The translations under genes and the position numbers were made by a program. The notes beneath the pieces were generated by a model, which had not been told where the DNA came from, did not search any database, and saw nothing but the letters and a program-made list of their open reading frames with translations. Shown here in pieces: positions 26,618 through 35,938 of a stretch of 64,000 bases of DNA. How positions within the stretch are numbered: position 1 is the first letter of the stretch; every line of letters begins with the position of its first letter. This stretch comes from Betaproteobacteria bacterium UBA5582 (GTDB lineage Bacteria > Pseudomonadota > Gammaproteobacteria > Burkholderiales > Rhodocyclaceae): NCBI GenBank assembly GCA_002425245.1, contig DILW01000169.1, positions 15,778 to 79,777 on the forward strand. Reading direction: 5' to 3'.

Positions 26618-28897
26618 TCAGGCGCCCTTGCCACCTTCTTCGCCGTAGCTCACGCCGTAACCGCCCTGGTAACCGGCCTTGCCATAACCGTATTTACCGT
26701 AGCCGGAATAGGCGCCATAGTACTTTTCTGCCTTGGCGACGTCGAACTGGTTGAGCACCACGCCGATGATATGGCCGTCGGCGCGGCGAATCCGTTGCAG
26801 ACCCTTGCGGGCAATCTGGTACGGCGTCGATTCAGCCTTGCTGACGTAAATGACGCCATCGGCCATCGAAGCAATGACCAGGGCATCGGAGACGAGTTCG
26901 ACCGGCGGCGAATCGATGACGATGACTTCGAAGTGCTTGGCCAGATGTGCCAGCGTGTCCTTGAAGCGTTGCGAAAGCAGTAGTTCGAGCGGATTGGGCG
27001 GTACGTTGCCGGCCGGCATCAGCATCAGGCTGGTGCCTTCCATGGGAATCAGGCATTCCTGCAGGGTGGCGGTGCCGGCGACGAAATTGGACAGTCCCTT
27101 GGCGCCGACGGGAATGTCCAGCCCCTTGGAAACCGCCGGACGACGCATGTCAGCATCGATGAGCAGGGTTTTCTTGGTATGCGCGTGGGCCACGGCCAGG
27201 TTGATCGAGAAGGTCGTCTTGCCCTCCCCTGGGACGCTGGAGGTGACCAGCAGCGTACGCTGGGGTAGGTCGATGCCGGTAAGCAACACACCGGTTCTGG
27301 CGGTGCGGATGGCTTCGGCGTAGATCGATTTAGGCTGCTCGATGAAGATGCGCGCCGTCTTTGTGCGCTCGACTTCGTCCTTCTTGAGCAAGGGCAGCGA
27401 AGTGAGGATGGGTTCGCGCAGGCGCAGTTCGACGTCTTCGGTGGTTTTCAGGGTGTTGTCCAGGCGGTCACGCAGCAGCGCGGCAAGCACCCCGAGGAAG
27501 ATGCCGAGGACAAAGGCGATGGCAACGATCTGCTTCTTCTTGGGCTTGACCGGCACTTCGGAAACGACAGCGGCGTCGACGACGCGGGCAATCGGCGTCT
27601 GCAGGTCGCCGGCGACGTTGGTTTCCTTGGTGCGGGTGATGAACATGTCGTAGAGCTGACGGTTGGCCTCGACTTCACGTTCGTAAATGCCCAGCTCGCC
27701 TTCCTTGCGGTTGAGCTGTTGGACCGAGCCGCGGGCGTTGCGCAGCACGCCTTCCAGAGTGGCTTCGGTAGCACGCGCGGCTTCGTATTCGCGCATCACA
27801 CTGGCAACCACGGAGTCAACCTGGCGACGCAGGTTGTCGCGGGCGGATTCGAGCTCGCTCCTGGCCTGGATGAAACGCGGGTGTTCGGTGCCGTAACGCT
27901 GGCTGACTTCGGACAACTGGCGCTCGGCCACCCCCTCGGCCCGTTTGGCTTCAGCAACGATGGGGTTGCGCAGCACTGCCGGCAGCGTGCTGAGGTCGCT
28001 GCCCTTGGGTGCTGACCGGATCTGCTGGTAGGCACCGTCGGCTTCGGCGCGCTTCATGCGGGCCTCGATCAAGCGGCGCTGGACTTCCTCGATCTGCTGC
28101 CCGGCACCACTCTGGGTGATGCTCTTGAGGTCGACGATGCCCTCGCGATCACGAAACTCCTGCAAGGCCTTTTCGGAGTCATTGAGTTTCTTGCGCAGAT
28201 CGCTCAACTGATCCTGCAGCCAGCCACTGGCCTGACGGGTCAGGTTGAAGCGCGCTTCCAGGTCCTTGTCGATATAGACCTGAGCTACGGTATTGGCAAC
28301 TTTGGCGGCCAGCGCGGGATCGGCGGATTCGAAACTGACCTTGGCAAGCTGGCTGAGCCGGATCGGCTCGACGCTCAGACGTGAAGTGAAACCACCGTAT
28401 ACCGCTTCAGCGAGCAGTTTGTCGTTCCACTCCTTGGGCTCGGCGGAAAAACCAACGCTCGCGAGCCAGGAGTCATCCTTGCGCCGCGGATCGAATTCTT
28501 CGCGCTCCCACAGCTTGAGCTTCTCAATGGCGCGCATCGAGACTTCACGCGACTTGATGATTTCCACCTGGGTCTGGAAGTGCTCGCGGTTCTGCGAAAT
28601 GCCGGAGTAGACGTCCTCGATGGAGAGCACCTTGGATTTGTTGGCTTCGATCAGAACCGTTGCCGTCGACCGGTAAACCGGGGTCATGACCATGACGATG
28701 ACCGCAGCCAGGAGAGCGACGACCAGACCGAAGCCGATAATCGCCTTCTTGCGCTTGAGTATGCTGCGCCAGTATTCGAGAAGCTCCAGTTTCTCCGCCT
28801 GATCTTGCGGGTCGTGCAGGAATACGGGTTTGTGCTTTTCGGCAACGGCGGCCGGCGTCGGGGCTGGAATTTGCGTTGTGGCGCTCACTTGCGTCAT
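26618..28897 (-). CDS. Wzc-type polysaccharide co-polymerase / tyrosine autokinase
   Basis: A 759-residue chain-length regulator and BY-kinase. It has a Wzz domain with helices at about 53-72 and 450-475 and a long periplasmic coiled coil between them (SDLRKKLNDSEKALQEFRDRE). A C-terminal kinase follows with Walker A SSVPGEGKTTFSINLA (about 555), Walker A' LLIDADMRRP and Walker B VIVIDSPP. The last about 35 residues form a tyrosine-rich tail (EKYYGAYSGYGKYGYGKAGY), the phosphorylation cluster. It works with Wza in the outer membrane and the PHP phosphatase downstream. Confidence 0.94.
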   Translation of the reverse strand: MTQVSATTQIPAPTPAAVAEKHKPVFLHDPQDQAEKLELLEYWRSILKRKKAIIGFGLVVALLAAVIVMVMTPVYRSTATVLIEANKSKVLSIEDVYSGISQNREHFQTQVEIIKSREVSMRAIEKLKLWEREEFDPRRKDDSWLASVGFSAEPKEWNDKLLAEAVYGGFTSRLSVEPIRLSQLAKVSFESADPALAAKVANTVAQVYIDKDLEARFNLTRQASGWLQDQLSDLRKKLNDSEKALQEFRDREGIVDLKSITQSGAGQQIEEVQRRLIEARMKRAEADGAYQQIRSAPKGSDLSTLPAVLRNPIVAEAKRAEGVAERQLSEVSQRYGTEHPRFIQARSELESARDNLRRQVDSVVASVMREYEAARATEATLEGVLRNARGSVQQLNRKEGELGIYEREVEANRQLYDMFITRTKETNVAGDLQTPIARVVDAAVVSEVPVKPKKKQIVAIAFVLGIFLGVLAALLRDRLDNTLKTTEDVELRLREPILTSLPLLKKDEVERTKTARIFIEQPKSIYAEAIRTARTGVLLTGIDLPQRTLLVTSSVPGEGKTTFSINLAVAHAHTKKTLLIDADMRRPAVSKGLDIPVGAKGLSNFVAGTATLQECLIPMEGTSLMLMPAGNVPPNPLELLLSQRFKDTLAHLAKHFEVIVIDSPPVELVSDALVIASMADGVIYVSKAESTPYQIARKGLQRIRRADGHIIGVVLNQFDVAKAEKYYGAYSGYGKYGYGKAGYQGGYGVSYGEEGGKGA

Positions 28898-28920
28898 TAC
28901 CTGTCAAAGAATTCGGAAAC

Positions 28921-28938
28921 ACTTCCCGGTCGGGAAGT
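28921..28938 (-). other. Hairpin between wza-like and wzc-like genes
   Basis: Perfect 8-bp inverted repeat ACTTCCCG / CGGGAAGT with a 2-base loop, immediately after the wza stop and 24 bases before the wzc start. There is no T-run. It could tune the relative expression of the two genes by mRNA processing or weak termination. Confidence 0.45.
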
Positions 28939-29558
28939 CAGAAGAAGCTTTCGTCAACCGTGATGATGTCGCCCGGATAAACCATGGTATTCAGGTCAAC
29001 ACGCTGTGATCGCTGGCTGGGGTCGCTTTCGCGAATGATGTAGATCTTGCTCAGCGAGGCCCGCTCGCGAAAACCGCCGGCCAGCGAGGCCGCCTTGCGT
29101 ATCGTCAGCCCAGGCTGAAATGGGTAACCACCTGGTTTTTCAACCATGCCGTTGATGTAGAACGGGCGGTATTCCTCGATACTGACCGATACCTTGGGAT
29201 TGACCAGATAAGGGCCCCGCAAACCGTCTTCGACAGCACGCTCCAGTTCGCTAACCGTCAGACCGAAGGCTTTCACTTCACCCAGCGCCGGCAACGAAAC
29301 CGTACCGGCGTCGGTGAGACGGACCTTTTCCTTGCTCAGGTCCGGCTCGCCAAGTACGCGGACAGTAAGTATGTCACCAGAGGACAAGCGGTAATTGGAC
29401 AGGCCGCTGACCGCTACCGGCAAGGGGATGCTGGCTTCGCTGGTCAGCGAAGGCACCGACTCGTCATTGGTCTGGGCATATCCCAGATTCAGGGACAAAA
29501 ACAGGACAATCAGACAACGCAACCACAGCACTGAAACACTCCCCCGCAGATTAATCAA
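28938..29558 (-). CDS. Wza-type polysaccharide export protein
   Basis: A 206-residue exported protein with a signal sequence (LRCLIVLFLSLNLGYAQ). The Poly_export domain starts at NYRLSSGDILTVRVLGEPDLS, followed by SLPALGEVKAFGLTVSELE and a SLBB domain (FYINGMVEKPGGYPFQPGLT). No lipobox Cys is evident, so it is short and apparently non-lipidated compared with E. coli Wza (379 residues). It probably forms the periplasmic/outer-membrane channel with the adjacent barrel protein. It overlaps the barrel gene stop by 4 bases. Confidence 0.9.
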   Translation of the reverse strand: MINLRGSVSVLWLRCLIVLFLSLNLGYAQTNDESVPSLTSEASIPLPVAVSGLSNYRLSSGDILTVRVLGEPDLSKEKVRLTDAGTVSLPALGEVKAFGLTVSELERAVEDGLRGPYLVNPKVSVSIEEYRPFYINGMVEKPGGYPFQPGLTIRKAASLAGGFRERASLSKIYIIRESDPSQRSQRVDLNTMVYPGDIITVDESFF

Positions 29559-30949
29559 AGCATGGCGTCCAGGGTCAGCATGAAGACATCACGCCTGAAA
29601 TCCAGATTGACCTGGTTGGAATCGCGCTTGGTCCGGGTCCAGCTCAAACCGGCTCTGAAGTTGTAGCTGAGATCGCGGTAAACGCTGACGCCGAAGTTCC
29701 TGGTGTTGTCCTTACGGGCGACGCCATCGTAGTCGGTCTTGACCACACCAGCAGTGACACTGCTCGACATGATCGAGGCCCATTGGTGCGTCCAGGCCAG
29801 GTTGTAGCTGCGGTTTTCGATGAAGTTGCCAACGCCTGTGGAGTCGGCGAAGTCCTGTGCGGTGTCGATACGGAACACCGAATAGGTCAGCGGCGCCCAG
29901 GTCAGGCCGGCTTCCCAGGTGCCGCCCCGCGGATCACGCATGCGGCTGCTATCGAAATTCTTGTAGGCACGACCCAATCGGATATCGCCGGAGGTTTTTG
30001 CCGCCATGTCCCAAGTGGCGCCAAAGAGAAGCTTGGTATAGGCGTTGTCGTTGAGCGAGGTACGCAGGGTGTAGTCGTTCCAGGTATGGCGCGCCTCGAA
30101 GATGAGCGAGGTCTTGGGCATGATGCGGTAGAAGAAGCGCCCGGCCAGTACGGCGATATCGACATCGGAACCGCGGGTAGTGGTCCGGTTGTTGGTGTAG
30201 CGCTTCTGCATCAGCGACGATTCAAGCTCGATCCGGCCAAGCGCCCCGGGAGCGCCGTACATGGCGATCACGCGCGCCAGAGGGGCACGCCACTTGTCCG
30301 GCTCGGTGGAGGCCGCACCACGGTCGGTCGAGCCGCGGGCGTCGGTGCGCATCTGATAGCCAACGCCCCAGCCCATGCGGGCACGGGTGGTGAAGTAGTT
30401 GTCACCGGCCAGCCAGATGTCGTGATGATTGAAGTTATCGTCGGCCGAACTGGTGTAGCGGCCGTAGTTGCCGCTGTAGCTGAGCGTGTAGCGATCGCCG
30501 CGGGTTTTGAGTTCGGCAAGCACATCGGGGCGAAGGACAACAATTTTTGAAGCCTTTTCGTTTCGGGAATCGCCACCGACGTTGTCGTTGTGCCCAACCG
30601 ACAATGAAGCTGAAGGGTAGACGAAAATCCCATTCTGGAAGCGTACCGGCCGGCCTGGGGCGCTCCGGGTCAGGATGGCTCCCTGTTCGGGAACCGATGC
30701 ACTGCCGATACCGGCACCGGTGAGTTCGTAACCGGCGCTGCTGGCGCGTTGGGCTGCGCCGGTGGAAACATCGCCACCAAAAAACGGGGCCCGCGTCACT
30801 GGTGGATTCAGCGCAGGTACCGCAACAGGCTCCTCGACTTTGCCGGGAGCGGGCGCATTGCCCGGTGCCACCTCCGTGGCATTGGCGGTGGAGCAGAGCC
30901 CCAGCGATAGGATCAGCGCGATCGCTGAATGCGATTCGAAAGCTTTCAA
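29555..30949 (-). CDS. Outer-membrane beta-barrel protein of EPS export (VpsM/EpsL-like)
   Basis: A 464-residue protein starting at TTG 30949, chosen because GGAGG lies six bases upstream and the signal peptide (AIALILSLGLCSTANA) follows directly. About residues 110-464 form alternating amphipathic strands rich in aromatic and charged residues (FQNGIFVYPSASLSVGHND, RYTLSYSGNYGRYTS), ending in an aliphatic/hydrophobic C-terminus (MLTLDAML). This pattern fits the outer-membrane barrels that begin exopolysaccharide export operons. It is the first gene of the minus-strand export unit. Confidence 0.8.
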   Translation of the reverse strand: MKAFESHSAIALILSLGLCSTANATEVAPGNAPAPGKVEEPVAVPALNPPVTRAPFFGGDVSTGAAQRASSAGYELTGAGIGSASVPEQGAILTRSAPGRPVRFQNGIFVYPSASLSVGHNDNVGGDSRNEKASKIVVLRPDVLAELKTRGDRYTLSYSGNYGRYTSSADDNFNHHDIWLAGDNYFTTRARMGWGVGYQMRTDARGSTDRGAASTEPDKWRAPLARVIAMYGAPGALGRIELESSLMQKRYTNNRTTTRGSDVDIAVLAGRFFYRIMPKTSLIFEARHTWNDYTLRTSLNDNAYTKLLFGATWDMAAKTSGDIRLGRAYKNFDSSRMRDPRGGTWEAGLTWAPLTYSVFRIDTAQDFADSTGVGNFIENRSYNLAWTHQWASIMSSSVTAGVVKTDYDGVARKDNTRNFGVSVYRDLSYNFRAGLSWTRTKRDSNQVNLDFRRDVFMLTLDAML

Positions 30950-31217
30950 TTTATACCTCCATTCGGCCCGGCGGCTCTGGAATTTATACTCACCCGCCAT
31001 CATGATAGCCGGATTACATAATCCAGTCTACAGTTTGCTGCGATGCACAATTTTCAATAAATCAACAAATTAATGAAAAAAATTTCATAAACTCAGGATA
31101 GATGACTATGACTTTTGGAGTAACATAATTCGGCAAGTATGCGATAAGCATTTCACTTATCCAGGCTTGTTCGGCATCGATTAATATTCGGTATTTCGAA
31201 TACCGCACCGTATCACC
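30950..31217. promoter_or_regulatory. Divergent intergenic region with a palindrome
   Basis: About 270 bases of AT-rich sequence between the EPS export operon and the plus-strand operon. A 7-bp hairpin CGGTATT-TCG-AATACCG at 31188-31204 lies just before the methyltransferase start, and GGATTA-TG-TAATCC lies nearer the EPS side (around 31010-31023). Either could be an operator; promoters must lie here but none is clear enough to call. Confidence 0.4.
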
Positions 31218-31925
31218 ATGAGAATTGCCAACTCCTCCCCTGCTCCCGCCGTCAACGAGGTCAAGTTGATGCTTGACCGACTCCCTTTTGACGGCGCACG
31301 CGTGCTTGAACTGGGTTGCGGGCGCGCCGAAAAAACGCGCTTGCTTGCGGAAACCGGGCGCCCCAACGAAATCATCGCACTTGAGGTTGATCAGATTCAG
31401 CACGCCAAGAACCTGCAGGCCAGCGACCTGCCGACGGTTCGCTTCGCTCAGGGCGGTGCCGAGGCGATTCCGGCCGACGACGCCAGTGTGGATATCGTGC
31501 TGATGTTCAAGTCACTCCACCATGTGCCGATCGCATTGATGGACCAGGCGTTGGGCGAAATCGCCCGGGTCTTGCGCCCCGGTGGGCTGGCCTGGATTTC
31601 GGAACCGGTTTATGGCGGCGACCTGAATGAGGTATTCCGTTTGTTCCACGACGAGAAAGCGGTGCGCGAAGCGGCTTTCGCTGCGGTTAGCCGCGCGGTG
31701 AGTACTGGTGGTTTGCGATTGCAGGAGCAACTGTTCTTCAACACCCGCAGCTTTTTCGAGAGCTTCGAGCAATTCGACAGCCGGATGATCCGCGTGACCC
31801 ACTCCAACCACCAGCTTTCCCCCGAGCTCTATGCGGCGGTACGCGAGCGTTTCAATTCCTTCATGACACCCGAAGGCGCCACCTTCATCAATCCGCAGCG
31901 GGTGGATTTACTGGTAAAACCCTGA
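31218..31925 (+). CDS. Class I SAM-dependent methyltransferase
   Basis: A 235-residue methyltransferase. Motif I is VLELGCGRAEKTRLLAE, followed by the acidic ALEVDQ, the post-I region DDASVDIVLMFKSLHHVP and PGGLAWISEP. The substrate is unknown. It has just one Cys, so it is not an arsenite methyltransferase (ArsM needs conserved cysteines), although it lies 104 bases before an arsS-type gene in the same direction. It may be part of that operon. Confidence 0.8.
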   Translation: MRIANSSPAPAVNEVKLMLDRLPFDGARVLELGCGRAEKTRLLAETGRPNEIIALEVDQIQHAKNLQASDLPTVRFAQGGAEAIPADDASVDIVLMFKSLHHVPIALMDQALGEIARVLRPGGLAWISEPVYGGDLNEVFRLFHDEKAVREAAFAAVSRAVSTGGLRLQEQLFFNTRSFFESFEQFDSRMIRVTHSNHQLSPELYAAVRERFNSFMTPEGATFINPQRVDLLVKP

Positions 31926-32029
31926 AGGAGACAGCAACAGGAGGAATCGATCCGGCTTCGCGCGGTCTACCATGTAATAAATCGCGACATTGGCGCGACC
32001 AAGGGTAAGACAACCAAGGAGCAGGCCCC

Positions 32030-33037
32030 ATGCGCGACACCTTCCACCTGTTGCAAGTCACCGACTTCCCCGTCCTGCAGCGACGAAAACTGGAAACCTT
32101 GCAGGCCAATCTCGGCTATCGCTGCAATCAATCCTGCGTGCACTGCCATGTCGCGGCGAGTCCCAAGCGGACTGAGGAGATGTCCTGGGAAACGATGGCC
32201 AGCTTGCTCGACTTCGCCAGCCGCCAAGGTGTTTCGACGCTGGATCTGACAGGCGGTGCGCCCGAGATGAATCCGCATTTTCGTCGCCTGGTGGAAGCTG
32301 CGCGGGGGCTTGGCCTGCGCGTCATCGATCGCTGCAATCTGACGATCCTGAGCGAACCGGGTTACGAGTCGCTGGCGGATTTCCTGGCGGATCAGGAGGT
32401 GGAAATCGTTGCCTCCCTGCCCTGCTACCTGGAGGAAAATGTCAATGCGCAACGCGGCGATGGTGTTTTCGAGGCCAGCATCGCCGGACTGCGCAAGCTG
32501 AACAGCCTGGGCTATGGTCTGCCCGACAGCGGCCGGCTGCTCAACCTGGTGTACAACCCGCTCGGCCCCAGCCTGCCGCCGGACCAGGTCAAACTCGAAG
32601 CGGCCTACAAGGAACAGCTGGCCAGCCGTTACGGCATCCTCTTCAATCACTTGTTCGCCCTGGCGAACATGCCGATCAAGCGTTTCGGCAGTCAGCTGCT
32701 GTCGGACAATACCTTCCATGACTACATGCGTCTGTTGAAAGGCGCGTACCAGCCGGCCAACCTCGATGGGGTGATGTGCCGCTCACTGCTCTCGGTCAGT
32801 TGGGAGGGTTACGTTTTCGACTGCGACTTCAACCAGATGCTTGGTCTGCCAATCGGTGGCGGAGCATCGCGCCCGGTGCATATTGCCGAGTTGCTCGATG
32901 CCGAGATGGCGGGCCGGCCGATCCGGGTTGCCGACCATTGCTATGGCTGCACCGCCGGCCAGGGCAGCAGTTGCGGTGGTGCGCTGGCCTCGGCCGAAGC
33001 GCAGCAAAGTTCTGATCTATCCAGAGAAGAACGATGA
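32030..33037 (+). CDS. arsS: ArsS-type radical SAM protein
   Basis: A 335-residue radical SAM enzyme. The 4Fe-4S cluster cysteines are C32, C36 and C39 in GYRCNQSCVHCHV, followed by TLDLTGGAPEMNPHF. The C-terminal domain ends with the family motif DHCYGCTAGQGSSCGGA; in some relatives this region contains selenocysteine, here normal Cys codons are used. The family is named for arsenosugar biosynthesis (adenosyl transfer to dimethylarsenic), but it is found with a broader rSAM/selenodomain gene set, as here. It overlaps the next gene by 4 bases. Confidence 0.88.
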   Translation: MRDTFHLLQVTDFPVLQRRKLETLQANLGYRCNQSCVHCHVAASPKRTEEMSWETMASLLDFASRQGVSTLDLTGGAPEMNPHFRRLVEAARGLGLRVIDRCNLTILSEPGYESLADFLADQEVEIVASLPCYLEENVNAQRGDGVFEASIAGLRKLNSLGYGLPDSGRLLNLVYNPLGPSLPPDQVKLEAAYKEQLASRYGILFNHLFALANMPIKRFGSQLLSDNTFHDYMRLLKGAYQPANLDGVMCRSLLSVSWEGYVFDCDFNQMLGLPIGGGASRPVHIAELLDAEMAGRPIRVADHCYGCTAGQGSSCGGALASAEAQQSSDLSREER

Positions 33038-35178
33038 ATTACAAGAAAATCACGCTGCTGGCCTTGCTGGTCGGGGTTGTCTGGGCCTATTTCGCCTTCG
33101 ATCTCGGCCAGTATCTGAACCTGCAGGCGCTGAAAACGCAGCAGGCTGCAATCGCCGACTATCAGGCGCAGCATCCGCTCCAGGTCATCGGCCTGTATTT
33201 CATCGTCTATGTGCTGACGACGGCACTGTCGTTTCCGGGTGCTGCGCTGCTTACCCTCGCTGGCGGGGCAATTTTCGGTTTGCTGTGGGGGACTGTGATC
33301 GTTTCCTTCGCCTCCACACTCGGCGCGACGCTGGCTTTCCTGATGTCCCGCTTCCTGCTGCGCGACTGGGTCAGCCAGCGTTTTGGCCAGCGCCTGGAGG
33401 CCATCGACAACGGCGTCAAACGCGAGGGCGCCTTCTATCTGTTCACCCTGCGCCTGGTGCCGGTTTTCCCGTTTTTCCTGGTCAACCTGCTGTTCGGGCT
33501 GACGGCGATGAAGGCGCGGACCTTCTTCTGGGTCAGTCAGATCGGGATGCTGGCCGGCACGCTGGTCTATGTGAATGCCGGCACCCAGCTGGCCAAGCTG
33601 GATTCGCTCGCTGGCATCCTGTCGCCGGCCTTGCTGGGCTCATTCGTCCTGCTCGGCATTTTTCCGCTGGTCGCCAAAAAACTGGTCGAGTTCGTTCATG
33701 CCAACAAGGTCTTCGCCCGATGGAAGAAGCCGGCGCGCTTCGACCGCAATCTGGTGGTCATCGGCGGCGGCAGCGCCGGCTTGGTCACTTCCTACATCGC
33801 CGCAGCGGTCAAGGCCAAGGTCACGCTGGTCGAGAAACACGAGCTGGGTGGCGACTGCCTGAATACCGGCTGCGTACCGTCCAAAGCGCTGATCCGTTCA
33901 GCGAAGTTCATGTCGCACATCGGTCGCTCGCAGGAGTTTGGTATCGGCTCGGCCCAGGCGCAATTTGAATTTGCCGAGGTGATGGAGCGGGTGCAGTCGG
34001 TCATCAAGACCATAGCCCCGCATGATTCCGTCGAGCGCTATACCGGGCTGGGGGTCGATGTGGTCCAGGGCTCGGCCAAAATCGTTTCGCCCTGGGAAGT
34101 GGACATCACCCGCGAGGACGGCAGCAGGCAAAGACTGACGACGCGCAGCATCGTCATCGCCACCGGGGCGCGTCCGTTCGTGCCGCCCATTCCGGGCATC
34201 GAGGAGGTGGGTTACCTGACTTCCGACAACGTCTGGGAATTGCGTGAACTGCCCCGGCGTCTGGTGGTGCTTGGTGGTGGGCCGATTGGCTCGGAACTGA
34301 CCCAAGCCTTCGCCCGGCTTGGCGCCCGGGTGACGCAGGTCGAAATGGGTGAGCGGATCATGGTGCGCGAAGATCCGGAGGTTTCCGAACTGGTAACGGC
34401 GCGATTCCGCGCCGAAGGCATCAACGTCCTGGTCAATCACCGGGCGAAACAGTTCCTGGTCGAAGGGGGCGAGAAATTCCTCATCGCCGAGCATGCCGGA
34501 CAGGATGTGCGCATCCCCTTCGATGCGGTTCTGGTTGCCGTTGGCCGCGCCGCCAATCTCAAGGGCTTCGGCCTCGACGACCTGGGCATTCCGGCGGGCC
34601 GGACGGTGGAGACGAACGAGTTCCTGCAGACCAATTACCCGAACATCTACGCCGCCGGCGATGTCGCCGGGCCTTTCCAGTTCACGCACACGGCGGCCCA
34701 CCAGGCCTGGTATGCGGCGGTCAATGCGCTGTTCGACCCGTTGAAGAAATTCAAGGCCGATTACTCGGTGATTCCGTGGGCCACCTTCGTCGAACCGGAA
34801 GTCGCTCGCGTCGGCCTGAATGAGCAGGAAGCGAAGGAGAAAGGCATTCCCTACGAAGTCACCACCTACGGCATCGACGACCTCGACCGGGCGATTGCCG
34901 ACAGCGAGGCCCACGGCTTCCTCAAGGTGCTGACCGTGCCGGGCAAGGACAGGATTCTCGGCGTCACCATCGTCGGCGAACACGCCGGCGACCTGATCGC
35001 CGAATACGTGCTGGCGATGAAACACGGCATCGGGCTGAACAAGATTCTTGGCACCATCCACATTTATCCGACGCTGGCCGAGGCCAACAAGTACGTGGCC
35101 GGCAACTGGAAGAAGGCCCATGCGCCCCAGCAACTGCTGGTGTGGGTCGAGCGTTTCCATGCCTGGCGCCGGGGGTAA
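33034..35178 (+). CDS. VTT/TVP38-domain and FAD disulfide-reductase fusion
   Basis: A 714-residue fusion. The first about 220 residues are a TVP38/TMEM64 (VTT) membrane domain (LSFPGAALLTLAGGAIFGLLWG, FPFFLVNLLFGLT). The rest is a class I flavoprotein disulfide reductase: FAD motif VVIGGGSAGLVTSYIAAAV, redox pair C275/C280 in GGDCLNTGCVPSK, NADH motif LVVLGGGPIGSELTQAF, YAAGDVAGP and the C-terminal HIYPTLAEA with the His/Glu dyad. It lacks the extra Cys pair of mercuric reductase, so the substrate is unknown. It places a dithiol reductase at the inner membrane. Confidence 0.88.
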   Translation: MNYKKITLLALLVGVVWAYFAFDLGQYLNLQALKTQQAAIADYQAQHPLQVIGLYFIVYVLTTALSFPGAALLTLAGGAIFGLLWGTVIVSFASTLGATLAFLMSRFLLRDWVSQRFGQRLEAIDNGVKREGAFYLFTLRLVPVFPFFLVNLLFGLTAMKARTFFWVSQIGMLAGTLVYVNAGTQLAKLDSLAGILSPALLGSFVLLGIFPLVAKKLVEFVHANKVFARWKKPARFDRNLVVIGGGSAGLVTSYIAAAVKAKVTLVEKHELGGDCLNTGCVPSKALIRSAKFMSHIGRSQEFGIGSAQAQFEFAEVMERVQSVIKTIAPHDSVERYTGLGVDVVQGSAKIVSPWEVDITREDGSRQRLTTRSIVIATGARPFVPPIPGIEEVGYLTSDNVWELRELPRRLVVLGGGPIGSELTQAFARLGARVTQVEMGERIMVREDPEVSELVTARFRAEGINVLVNHRAKQFLVEGGEKFLIAEHAGQDVRIPFDAVLVAVGRAANLKGFGLDDLGIPAGRTVETNEFLQTNYPNIYAAGDVAGPFQFTHTAAHQAWYAAVNALFDPLKKFKADYSVIPWATFVEPEVARVGLNEQEAKEKGIPYEVTTYGIDDLDRAIADSEAHGFLKVLTVPGKDRILGVTIVGEHAGDLIAEYVLAMKHGIGLNKILGTIHIYPTLAEANKYVAGNWKKAHAPQQLLVWVERFHAWRRG

Positions 35179-35182
35179 GCTC

Positions 35183-35938
35183 ATGGGGAAAGCTGCTTTT
35201 GCATTGGCGTACGGTCTCGCACTGTCCAGCGCCATTGCCGAAGAAAACTGGATCGGACGCTTCCCGGCCCGGGGTGAGATTCCGGCGCCCTGGCAGGTCG
35301 AGCAGATCGACAAGAAGATCCCGGCAACGCGCTATCAACTGCGGCACTGGGATGGCGTCAATGCGGTCGAGGCGAATGCCGATGCTTCCATGGCGCTACT
35401 CGGTCGCCCGCTTACGGTGGACCTGGAGAGAACGCCGATTCTCTGCTGGCGCTGGCGGGTCGATCATGTCCTGAAAGGGGCGGACATGCGGACCAAGGCC
35501 GGCGATGATTACGCTGCCCGTGTCTACCTCACTTTCCGCATCCCACCCGATCAGCTCGGCTTCGGTACCCGCGCCAAATTGGCGCTGGCGCGTTCGATCT
35601 ACGGCGACCAGGTGCCGGATGCGGCGATAAATTATGTCTGGGACAATGTGCACCCACCGGAGACGCTGATGAACAATGCCTACACGGATCGGGCGAGGAT
35701 GATCGTGGTGCGCTCCGGCGAGCGCGAGGCCGGGCGCTGGGTCACGGAGCAACGCGATGTGCAGGCTGATTTTCAACGCGCTTTCGGTAGCCTGCGCGGC
35801 CAGCTGAGCGGTTTGGCGATTGCCGTCGATACCGACAACACGCGGGAAAAGGCGCGGGCCGGCTTTGCCGAATTCCGCTTTGTCCCGACCAAAAGTGATT
35901 GCGCCAATGAAATCCGGGCAGCCGCCGACCAGCGCTGA
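35183..35938 (+). CDS. DUF3047 exported protein
   Basis: A 251-residue protein with a signal peptide (MGKAAFALAYGLALSSAIA). The segments WQVEQIDKKIPATRYQLRHWDGVNAVEA, LCWRWRVDHVL and AARVYLTFRIP are typical of DUF3047, a periplasmic beta-rich domain of unknown function. I choose ATG 35183, 5 bases after the upstream stop, as a longer frame overlaps the previous gene. The gene ends by overlapping the glycosyltransferase start by 32 bases. In related clusters it also accompanies the rSAM/selenodomain genes. Confidence 0.82.
   Translation: MGKAAFALAYGLALSSAIAEENWIGRFPARGEIPAPWQVEQIDKKIPATRYQLRHWDGVNAVEANADASMALLGRPLTVDLERTPILCWRWRVDHVLKGADMRTKAGDDYAARVYLTFRIPPDQLGFGTRAKLALARSIYGDQVPDAAINYVWDNVHPPETLMNNAYTDRARMIVVRSGEREAGRWVTEQRDVQADFQRAFGSLRGQLSGLAIAVDTDNTREKARAGFAEFRFVPTKSDCANEIRAAADQR

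Noticed and set aside
31218..31925. Arsenite methyltransferase (arsM), suggested by the neighbouring arsS.
   Set aside because: The protein has a single Cys, whereas ArsM enzymes need three or more conserved cysteines.
33034..35178. Mercuric reductase (merA).
   Set aside because: The C-terminal Cys pair that binds Hg(II) is missing and a HIYPT motif with a His/Glu dyad is present; no mer genes are nearby.
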